DNA from: Oscillospiraceae bacterium
Lineage (GTDB): Bacteria; Bacillota; Clostridia; Oscillospirales; Oscillospiraceae
DNA length: 5,189 nucleotides
Assembly: GCA_017458025.1 (NCBI GenBank)
Contig: JAFTGG010000244.1
Span: forward strand, 1 to 5,189
Direction of reading: 5' to 3'
In this document: positions 1 to 5,189 of the stretch, in pieces
How positions within the stretch are numbered: the first letter of the stretch is position 1
Layout: each line of letters begins with the position of its first letter
Notes under the pieces: model-generated
Databases searched by the model: none
The model's input: only the letters and a program-made list of their open reading frames with translations
What the model was told of the DNA's origin: nothing
Program-made: the position numbers and the translations under genes

Positions 1-1
1 G

Positions 2-682
2 CAGCAGGCGTACGACCGCGAGGATGCGGCGACAAACCGCAGCTATGCGGCCGCGATGGTAAACAATATGCTTGAAAACGGCATCATGCCGGACGAGGAG
101 TCGCTTGCGGCGGCGGGCTATACCACGAGTATGGCGCAGAGCCTGTTGGAGGCCATCAACGCGCAGAAGTCGCGCGACCTTGCAGATTACTCCGCGCAGT
201 ACGGTGACTACAGCGGTCTCGAAGGACTCGGCATAGACACGAGTTACCTTACGGCGCAGCAGAAGGCGCAGCTCGCGAACCTCACGGCGAGCAGAAGCGG
301 CGGAAGCTACGGCGGTGCGGCGAGCGCGGTAGGCGAAAATATCTACGAGACGCTAGCGAACGCCGGCATAAAAGACTACGGCTCCGCCTATGCATGGCTG
401 AGAAGCAACGGCTACAGCACGATCGACGCCAATCGCTATGCAAACTATTTCGCAAATACGTATCTGACAGCGGAGCCGACGAGCGACGCGACAAAACCCA
501 TCGACACGGGCGGCATGGACGCCAGCACATTCAATCAGGAGGCAAGGGCCATTATGTCGTATTTAGGGCAAGGCCTCGGCGAACAGGCACAGAACCGGCT
601 CGCGGCAATATGGAACAGTCTCTCTGAGGATCAGCAACGGCAGTTGACCGACGCCTTGGTGAAAAACGGGTATGCAAGTTAG
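2..682 (+). CDS. Helical Ala/Gln-rich phage structural or ejection-type protein, C-terminal part (5' partial)
   Basis: The frame is open from the left edge and ends at TAG (680-682), so 226 residues of a longer protein are visible. The internal ATG at 56 has no Shine-Dalgarno sequence and the frame continues upstream of it, so it is not taken as the start. The visible part begins with a QQAYDRED segment typical of the end of a long Gln/Ala/Tyr coiled coil. Short helix-turn units follow, marked by LAAAGYTT (residues 35-42), LANAGI (118-123), LRSNGYST (133-140) and LVKNGYAS (219-226), with a Gly/Ser-rich linker near residues 81-110. There is no signal peptide, enzyme motif or membrane helix in the visible part. 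Proteins of this style lie beside giant polyvalent proteins in Bacillota prophages, from which a virion or ejection role is inferred. The coding call is firm; the function is weakly supported. Confidence 0.82.
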   Translation, partial: QQAYDREDAATNRSYAAAMVNNMLENGIMPDEESLAAAGYTTSMAQSLLEAINAQKSRDLADYSAQYGDYSGLEGLGIDTSYLTAQQKAQLANLTASRSGGSYGGAASAVGENIYETLANAGIKDYGSAYAWLRSNGYSTIDANRYANYFANTYLTAEPTSDATKPIDTGGMDASTFNQEARAIMSYLGQGLGEQAQNRLAAIWNSLSEDQQRQLTDALVKNGYAS

Positions 683-685
683 GAG
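681..685 (+). promoter_or_regulatory. Ribosome binding site of the giant gene
   Basis: AGGAG overlaps the last two bases of the upstream TAG stop and lies 8 bases before the ATG at 694. It fixes the start of the giant gene and suggests translational coupling with the upstream gene. The 11-base intergenic gap leaves no room for a promoter or a terminator. Confidence 0.85.
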
Positions 686-693
686 CAGTATTT

Positions 694-3600
694 ATGAAAA
701 TGCCAACTCTTTCGTCGAAGAAGGATGAGACCAACTCCAATAAAACGGCGCTGCCTTTGCCGACGGTGTCCTCCAAAGCGGCGGCAAAAGAACCGACGGC
801 AGCGGTCAAACCGCTGCCGTCGATTTCCAATACGGACAATTGGCAGCGGCTCACCGCAGCGCAGCAGGCGCGGCAACAGGCGGATGCCGCAGTAAAACAC
901 ACCGCGAGCGTCGCCGCGAGGGAGTTCCCCGCCATCAACGACCAAAACGTTGAGGATTATGAACAGTGGGTGTACGGCCAGATGGTAAAGAACAATTGGA
1001 CGGACGAGCAGCTCGCCGCAGCGCTGGGCAGCAACAAGCGGCAGAGCGCGACAAACCTCGCGCTGCAGGCAGTCTCAAACTCTCAACCGTCTATGCAGGC
1101 AGTTCCCATATCGAAGGAGATGCTCACATTGCCGAGCGTGACGCGCATAAAGGGACGCGACGGGACAGCGGACACACCCACCGCGTATATCCAATCAGTG
1201 TTTGACAGGTCGGCGGAGAAAAAGACCGCTGAGGAGAATAAGCGCGGGTTTCTTCCGCGCTTAGCCGATACTGTCAAGGGCGGCGCGAAGGGCAGCCTTG
1301 CGTCCAACGTGAACGCGATCGCTAATGCGTACGACCTGAATACCGGCTCCGGAATGGATCAGTATGTCCGCGAGCAGGAGAGCGCGGCGGTGGAAAGCTA
1401 TCAGAGACAGGCGGAGCGCTTTGCGGCGGAGTATCGGGAGATGCTGGAAGACAACCGAAGGACCCCAGGCAAGTGGAGCGACGCCGTTCTGGAAAACCAA
1501 CGCACGAAAGCGGAGAACGCTGCGAAGGCGACGGGCGTGCTTCTGGAGCTGAAAGGCAGCGACTACCGACGCGGTGCGGCAGATGCGGTATACGAGCTTG
1601 CGGACACGATCCAGCAGTCATCGGCAGAGGATATCGAGCGGGCAAAGAAGGGGCTCGGTACATTCGGGGAGATGGTCGTTGACGCCGGCGCGAGCATGAC
1701 GCAAGTCGGGCTTGACGCACTTGCTAACACTGCGACGGGCGGGCAGACAATGATCCCCTTTGCTCTGCGTGCCTACGGCGGCGGAGCGCAACAGGCGAGA
1801 CAGAACGGAGCAGGACTCAAAGGCGCTTCGCTCTACGGAGCTGCCTCAGCGGCAAAGGAGATCTTCACGGAGAAGATGTTCAACATCGCCATGCCGTTTG
1901 CCAAAGCCTACGGCGGCGGCACATGGGATGACGCGGTGGAGACCGCCATCGGGAAGGCGGTGGACAAGCTGGCAAAGACCGAAGCCGGCAGTCGGTTGCT
2001 GGGCGGCGCTCTGACGCTGGGAGCTGGCGCGATCAGTGAGGGCTTGGAGGAACTGATCGGCGATTGGCTGGAATGGCAGATGCCTCGTATCTACGGCGGC
2101 GACGTGGACAGCGCAGCGGAAACGCTGTCGCAATCCCTGTATGATTTCGCAGTGGGAACGCTTTCCGGAGCAATGGGCGGAGTGGCCGACGGCGGGACTT
2201 ACAACTATGGAGCGCCGAAATACCTCAAGGGGCCGGCAGATTTTGCGGACACAGGCGCGGCAGAATCTCAGACGGGTAATTTGACCCCCGCGACGAACAG
2301 GGCCGCAGAGACGCAAAAAAACTCTGCTCTCGAAGAGAGAACAGAGGTGAACGACGACCCAGCGCAGCACAGCGTTGCGGAGCAGAGCGTGATCGAGGAA
2401 TATAAGAGCGCTGTCAATCAACGGTTGCTTACATGGGTCGATCGGGTGAGGGCAGCATTTGCGAGCGGAGACAGTTCCGCATCAAAAATGCGGCTTCTCC
2501 TGGGAGAGGTCAAACCGAATACAGCGCAGGCCATACAGGCGGTAAGCGGCATTGATGTGAATGGGTTCCGGCACATGATAGATGGCGCGGCGGTCCAGCA
2601 CGACGAACGCCGACATGGCGCTCACGGTACGGCGGATCACAGCATGGAAAACGCCGAGGATGTCGCGCGTATCGAGTATGTACTCGATAACTTTGATGCT
2701 TATGATTTGGTGCGGTGGCCGGACGGCTCGCCGCGATTGAGCGGGCAATATCGAGATAAAAACAACCGCCCTGCCCCTCTTGTTATGTTCCAAAAGAAGG
2801 TGGACGGCACCTATTATGCTGTTGAGGCTGTTCCGGACAGCGCGGATCGAAAGCTTCATATTGTGAGCGCCTACATGAATAAGGCGAGCGAAAGCATCAT
2901 CCAAGAGCTGAACATGAGAGATCAATCTCCCCCGCAGCTTACGCCCGAGACGCCACTTGGCCCTATAGCTTCCGCTCAAGCTAATTTTATTATACAGCAA
3001 AAGTCGAATGCTGTCAAATCCGCTGTGGAGGAAATGAAAATTTTTCCGAGCACGGCGCCGGCGGAGAGTGGGGTCAAGAGGTTCAGCGCCTACGGGACGA
3101 CCGACGCCGCGCGGCAGGCACAATTCCAAAGGGCGGAGCAGATCGCCGAGAAGTTTGGCGCGAGGTTTCAGGTTGCGGAGCTGGCAAGCGGCGTCGATGG
3201 CGAATATCAAAACGGTATAATCACCATCTCGCCGAACGTGCAGAATCCTGTCACGGCTGTACTCGTCCATGAGCTGACACATCATATGGAGAGTTCCGGC
3301 CGATACGGCGAGTTTTCAAAAATGGTGCTGAATCATATCGCGCGGGAGTACGACGTCGGCGTGGACGAGTTAAAAAAGGAGATTCGGGCACGGTATGCCG
3401 AGGCTGGTATCCAACTGGACGACACGGGCGCGGAACGCGAGATTGTGGCGAGGTTCGCACAGGAAAACCTGTTCCAAAACGAGGAGACAATCAACCATCT
3501 TGCACGAGAGAACCACTCGCTGGCGCAGATGATTCGCGATTGGCTTGCCGATCTCGCTGTGAAGCTTAAGGGAACGGAAGAAGAACGCTTCGTTCGCAAT

Positions 3601-5189
3601 GCGGAGCGGCTATACGAGAAGGCACTACGCGGAGTGGTTGGAAATAGCGATATGACGCAAGGGGAATACCTCTATGTCAGGCCATCGCGGAGCGCTATAG
3701 CGGTTGCGGAGGCGCAAGAGACTATCGGGCTTGCCGACGAAGCGATTCGCAGGGATACGGGATTGCATCGAAGCATGGACGGACAATGGCGCGCTGAGAT
3801 CGACGACAGCAATGCGCGGTATCTTGACAGCGACTTGCGAGGCAGAACGCTTGGCGAATTGCTGGACCATGAGGAGTTGTATCGTATTTATCCGTGGCTG
3901 CGAGATATTGAGGTAGAGCATACGATGTTCGGAACCTCGGCTTATGATCCGGCAACTGACAGGATCATACTGAACGATATGCAGATTGCAGGTGCGTCGA
4001 AAAGCGAGAAGCGCGCGCTGGTTCTGCATGAGGTGCAGCATGCCATTCAGGAGCATGAGGGCTTTGCTAGAGGCTCCAGCGAGGGGTATTGGAGGGCACT
4101 GAGAGCCGAAGGTGTTCTGCCGGAGGAACTGAAAAACCAAAGCGACCGCGACCTGTACCTGCGTACGGCGGGCGAAATCGAGGCACGGGACGCTGCAAAT
4201 CGCGCTTCGATGGACGAGGCGACTCGATACCTGACTGCGCCTGATTTGGGTGACGGGCGCGCTTTAAATGAGCCGCGCTATCTGCCGGCACCGAGCCTTG
4301 GAGATGGTAAGTATTCCCTCGGCAGGGGTATCGACGACCTGACGGCGCACTACTTGGCAGCGCCCAATTTGAACGGCATGGCGCTCGAAGATGGTACGCG
4401 GGTCTCGCCGGAGATCGCGGAAGCCCTGGAGCGGATGCAGAATCGGACGCAGCCGGTCACGGACAATCCGGCGATGGGCAAAGCGGACTTCACGGGTACC
4501 CGCGCGCTTCAAAAGCTGGGCGTGAAGATCGCGAACAGCGTGGGGCTATATCAGAACCTCGAACAGCTCAAGGGCCAGGATCGTGCGGCGAAGCAGGTCG
4601 CAAAGGAGAGACGCCGGGCGGAGAGCAGGCTTGACGCGACGAAGGCGGAGCGGACGTTTGCGCGGGGCATCATGGATGGCCTGTATACCGAGGCGGATAT
4701 CCCCGCGAGCATGGACCGTGCGAAGGTCACGGAGCTTGCCGACTACTACCGCGCGGAGCAGCAGACCTCCGACGACCGCATCAAGGGCGTGCGCCGGACC
4801 ATTAACCGCGAGTTGGAGGGCGCGATGGCGCACCTATTCCGCGACAGCGACCGCTTCAAGCCGGAGAGCGGTTTCGTGATGAGTTACCGCACGCCGCAGC
4901 GCATTATGAACGCCATCTTCGGCGAGACCAGGGCGAAGGCGATCAACGAGGCGATCTTCAATCCCGTGGCGGAGAACGAGGCGGAGCGCATCCGCTTCAT
5001 CAACCGGATGTTCGACGAGGTACGCACCTTCCAAGGCAAGGACGGGAAGGCAAGCGAACTGACGACGGAGGAGAGCGCGCTGGTGCAGCAGGTCATCGAG
5101 GGCAAGGCCGCGGCGGAAGAGGTCGCGGGTCTGGAGATGCGCAGCGCCATCGAAAGCGCGGCGCAGAAAATTCAAAAGGATGGGTGGAC
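694..5189 (+). CDS. Giant phage polyvalent protein with nuclease and two zincin-like domains (3' partial)
   Basis: One uninterrupted frame runs from ATG 694 to the right edge: 1498 full codons, no stop, so the C-terminus lies outside the window. The start is set by AGGAG 8 bases upstream; a second ATG two codons later has no better site. Domain order: residues 1-50 low-complexity and probably disordered; 50-320 helical with a Glu/Arg/Gln coiled-coil stretch near 220-310; 324-497 Gly/Ala-rich; 566-735 PBECR-like nuclease; 797-985 zincin with HELTH; 1020-1175 second zincin-like domain with HEVQH; 1178-1230 YLxAP repeats; about 1240-1498 helical. A mix of nuclease, peptidase and helical modules in one very long chain is the hallmark of polyvalent proteins, thought to enter the host with the DNA and counter host functions. 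It probably forms an operon with the upstream virion-type gene. No in-frame break is seen. The architecture is well supported; the targets are unknown. Confidence 0.9.
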   Translation, partial: MKMPTLSSKKDETNSNKTALPLPTVSSKAAAKEPTAAVKPLPSISNTDNWQRLTAAQQARQQADAAVKHTASVAAREFPAINDQNVEDYEQWVYGQMVKNNWTDEQLAAALGSNKRQSATNLALQAVSNSQPSMQAVPISKEMLTLPSVTRIKGRDGTADTPTAYIQSVFDRSAEKKTAEENKRGFLPRLADTVKGGAKGSLASNVNAIANAYDLNTGSGMDQYVREQESAAVESYQRQAERFAAEYREMLEDNRRTPGKWSDAVLENQRTKAENAAKATGVLLELKGSDYRRGAADAVYELADTIQQSSAEDIERAKKGLGTFGEMVVDAGASMTQVGLDALANTATGGQTMIPFALRAYGGGAQQARQNGAGLKGASLYGAASAAKEIFTEKMFNIAMPFAKAYGGGTWDDAVETAIGKAVDKLAKTEAGSRLLGGALTLGAGAISEGLEELIGDWLEWQMPRIYGGDVDSAAETLSQSLYDFAVGTLSGAMGGVADGGTYNYGAPKYLKGPADFADTGAAESQTGNLTPATNRAAETQKNSALEERTEVNDDPAQHSVAEQSVIEEYKSAVNQRLLTWVDRVRAAFASGDSSASKMRLLLGEVKPNTAQAIQAVSGIDVNGFRHMIDGAAVQHDERRHGAHGTADHSMENAEDVARIEYVLDNFDAYDLVRWPDGSPRLSGQYRDKNNRPAPLVMFQKKVDGTYYAVEAVPDSADRKLHIVSAYMNKASESIIQELNMRDQSPPQLTPETPLGPIASAQANFIIQQKSNAVKSAVEEMKIFPSTAPAESGVKRFSAYGTTDAARQAQFQRAEQIAEKFGARFQVAELASGVDGEYQNGIITISPNVQNPVTAVLVHELTHHMESSGRYGEFSKMVLNHIAREYDVGVDELKKEIRARYAEAGIQLDDTGAEREIVARFAQENLFQNEETINHLARENHSLAQMIRDWLADLAVKLKGTEEERFVRNAERLYEKALRGVVGNSDMTQGEYLYVRPSRSAIAVAEAQETIGLADEAIRRDTGLHRSMDGQWRAEIDDSNARYLDSDLRGRTLGELLDHEELYRIYPWLRDIEVEHTMFGTSAYDPATDRIILNDMQIAGASKSEKRALVLHEVQHAIQEHEGFARGSSEGYWRALRAEGVLPEELKNQSDRDLYLRTAGEIEARDAANRASMDEATRYLTAPDLGDGRALNEPRYLPAPSLGDGKYSLGRGIDDLTAHYLAAPNLNGMALEDGTRVSPEIAEALERMQNRTQPVTDNPAMGKADFTGTRALQKLGVKIANSVGLYQNLEQLKGQDRAAKQVAKERRRAESRLDATKAERTFARGIMDGLYTEADIPASMDRAKVTELADYYRAEQQTSDDRIKGVRRTINRELEGAMAHLFRDSDRFKPESGFVMSYRTPQRIMNAIFGETRAKAINEAIFNPVAENEAERIRFINRMFDEVRTFQGKDGKASELTTEESALVQQVIEGKAAAEEVAGLEMRSAIESAAQKIQKDGW
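794..822. repeat. Perfect 12-bp inverted repeat (hairpin) inside the giant gene
   Basis: Bases 794-805 (CGACGGCAGCGG) and 811-822 (CCGCTGCCGTCG) are exact reverse complements around a 5-base loop TCAAA. The stem is GC-rich. It is followed on the + strand by ATTTCC, a poor U-tract. On the - strand it is followed by GGTTCTTTTG, a somewhat better one. It encodes residues 34-43 (TAAVKPLPS region) in a low-complexity segment, about 100 bases after the start codon. It could slow ribosomes, act as a weak attenuator, or terminate antisense transcripts. It could also be a by-product of Pro/Ala/Ser codon choice. Confidence 0.7.
1663..2184 (+). other. Gly/Ala-rich, possibly membrane-active region of the giant protein (residues 324-497)
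   Basis: This segment is dominated by Gly, Ala and hydrophobic residues in helix-like runs, with the signatures GASLYGAASAAKE (377-389), FTEKMF just after it, and ISEGLEELIGDWLEWQM (447-463). I recognise this layout (G-A-S..YG..S...E..TEK, then EG.EE) from large prophage proteins of Clostridia, but cannot give it a family name. Three YGG turns at residues 361, 406 and 467 divide it into similar helical blocks. Gly/Ala-rich helices separated by glycine turns would fit membrane insertion during DNA ejection or an amphipathic helical bundle. No single stretch looks like a classic long transmembrane helix. The function is inferred. Confidence 0.55.
1750..2115 (+). repeat. Three-copy MP...YGG peptide motif
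   Basis: Copies are MIPFALRAYGGGAQQA (residues 353-368), MPFAKAYGGGTWDDA (400-414) and MPRIYGGDVDSA (463-474). Shared elements are a Met before Pro, a basic residue, Tyr-Gly-Gly, and an Ala five residues after the second Gly. Spacing between YGG elements is 45 and 61 residues. The second copy follows the TEK block and the third follows the EG.EE block, so the motif appears to end each helical unit of the Gly/Ala region. Confidence 0.55.
2389..2898 (+). other. PBECR-type (Barnase/EndoU/colicin/RelE-like) nuclease domain, residues about 566-735
   Basis: Visible landmarks are FRHMIDGAAVQHDERRHG (626-642), HGTADHSM (644-651), DVARIEYVLDNFD (656-668), VMFQKKVDGTYYAVEAVPD (697-715) and IVSAYMNK (723-730). 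The pattern (K/R)HG..G.A(D/N)(H/Q)SM, then D.ARI.YVL.N.D, KK.DGTYY.VEAV and (S/T)AY(M/I) is one I associate with the phage PBECR nucleases, probably PBECR3. Plausible active-site residues by family logic are His641, Lys701 or Lys702, and Ser725/Tyr727. These are inferred, not proven. Members of this fold are metal-independent RNases, so a host or tRNA target is plausible. The clan is fairly secure; the exact subfamily is less so. Confidence 0.65.
3082..3648 (+). other. First zincin metallopeptidase-like domain (HELTH), residues about 797-985
   Basis: The core is TAVLVHELTHHMES, with HELTH at residues 859-863 (bases 3268-3282), a classic HExxH zinc-binding helix. About 50 residues later TGAEREIVARFAQENLF (912-928) supplies a Glu, most likely Glu916, in the position of the third zinc ligand. 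Upstream, DGEYQNGIITISPNV looks like the substrate-edge strand that precedes HExxH in zincins. The domain closes with a helical tail rich in basic and acidic residues up to about 985. Phage polyvalent proteins often carry such peptidase domains, proposed to process the polyprotein itself or cleave host proteins. All expected metal ligands are present, so it may be active. The substrate is unknown. Confidence 0.75.
3760..4215 (+). other. Second zincin-like domain, LPD23-type (HEVQH), residues about 1023-1174
   Basis: The start TGLHRSMDGQWRAEIDDS (1022-1039) and the LLDHEELYRIYPWL stretch match a conserved opening (G...DGkWR.EIdDs, then L.dHpeLf.aYP.L) seen in polyvalent phage proteins. HEVQHAIQEHEGFARGSS follows, with HEVQH at residues 1112-1116 (bases 4027-4041), and then TAGEIEARDAANR (1158-1170), where Glu1163 is the likely third zinc ligand. 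The HE.QHA.Q..EGFARG and GE.EAR combination is characteristic of the domain I recall as LPD23 (large polyvalent protein-associated domain 23). The number is from memory and should be confirmed. The HExxH...E pattern is intact, so metallopeptidase activity is plausible. It lies about 40 residues after the first zincin and appears unrelated to it beyond HExxH. Confidence 0.7.
4225..4380 (+). repeat. Three-copy YLxAPxL peptide repeat in the linker after the second zincin
   Basis: Copies are RYLTAPDLGDG (residues 1178-1188), RYLPAPSLGDG (1195-1205) and HYLAAPNLNGM (1219-1229), spaced 17 and 24 residues apart. The invariant Y, L, A, P and L positions use differing codons (TAC/TAT/TAC, CTG/CTG/TTG, GCG/GCA/GCG, CCT/CCG/CCC, TTG/CTT/TTG), so the peptide is kept while the DNA has diverged. 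Such a linear motif in a linker suggests docking or cleavage rather than a fold. Confidence 0.7.
4411..5189 (+). other. C-terminal helical/coiled-coil region of the giant protein (residues 1240 to edge)
   Basis: After the repeat linker the protein becomes strongly helical. There is a charged coiled-coil-like stretch with RAAKQVAKERRRAESRL (near 1297-1313), a helix with DRAKVTELADYYRAEQQ, and a block MSYRTPQRIMNAIFGET followed by FNPVAENEAERIRFINRM (1422-1439). The last motif (P-V..NEAER..FIN) and the EESALVQQVIEGK element resemble helical regions I have seen in large Bacillota phage proteins, for which I know no function. No catalytic motif is visible. Codon use here is more GC-ending than in the preceding peptidase modules. 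The region runs off the right edge. Confidence 0.6.

Noticed and set aside
56..682. ATG at 56 as the true start of the first gene
   Set aside because: The frame continues upstream to the left edge with QQAYDRED-type coiled-coil sequence, and there is no Shine-Dalgarno before 56.
794..826. Intrinsic terminator for the + strand operon
   Set aside because: The hairpin is strong, but only ATTTCC follows and the frame continues for more than 4 kb, so true termination there would cut off the gene. It is kept only as an inverted repeat of uncertain role.
1846..2421. Antisense open frame of 191 codons on the - strand
   Set aside because: Shadow of the Gly/Ala-rich coding region. Its Cys/Arg/His-rich translation has no recognisable motif, and the sense frame has clear homology patterns.
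2965..2996. Promoter-like AT-rich patch with TATTAT near 2988
   Set aside because: There is no matching -35 element at the proper spacing, and it lies in an in-frame linker (residues about 750-770) with no gene starting downstream.
2482..3285. Antisense open frame of 267 codons on the - strand
   Set aside because: It lies wholly inside the giant gene, opposite the recognisable PBECR and pre-zincin sequence. Its translation is Arg/Leu-rich with no domain motif, as expected of a GC-rich shadow frame.
3625..4140. Antisense open frame of 171 codons on the - strand
   Set aside because: It covers the second zincin-like domain in antisense. No motif or neighbouring genes on that strand support it.
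4583..4879. Overlapping + strand frame of 98 codons
   Set aside because: Arg/Ser-rich translation in an alternative frame of the coiled-coil region with no ribosome binding site; a shadow frame.

Overview
The window reads as part of the virion or DNA-delivery region of a tailed phage or prophage, most likely from a Bacillota host (Clostridia or Negativicutes type). The reasons are an AGGAG ribosome binding site, moderately high G+C (spot-counted lines run from about 48 to 60%), and a giant multidomain protein of the 'polyvalent' class described for phages and conjugative elements. The host assignment is an inference. No tRNA, rRNA, CRISPR array, insertion sequence, integrase or promoter is visible.

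Layout: positions 2-682 hold the 3' end of an Ala/Gln/Tyr-rich helical protein that enters from the left. After an 11-base gap, whose Shine-Dalgarno overlaps the upstream stop, one reading frame starts at 694 and stays open to the right edge. It gives at least 1498 residues with no stop. Both genes are on the + strand and are probably co-transcribed. All other long frames are shadows of these two.

The giant protein reads in order: a disordered and helical N-terminus (residues 1-320); a Gly/Ala-rich, potentially membrane-active region (about 324-497); a linker; a PBECR-type (Barnase/EndoU/colicin/RelE-like) nuclease domain (about 566-735); an AT-richer linker; a first zincin metallopeptidase-like domain with HELTH (about 797-985); a second zincin-like domain with HEVQH that resembles the LPD23-type domain of polyvalent proteins (about 1020-1175); a linker with three copies of a YLxAP peptide; and a C-terminal helical/coiled-coil region that continues past the window.

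Working model (inference): the upstream protein and the giant protein are packaged in the virion or delivered with the phage DNA. The Gly/Ala region may help cross or dock at the host membrane, and the nuclease and the two peptidase-like domains may act on host RNA, host defences or the protein itself. The less obvious structure is short peptide motifs repeated at domain boundaries, a shift in isoleucine codon use over the nuclease and peptidase modules, and a perfect 12-bp hairpin near the start of the giant gene.
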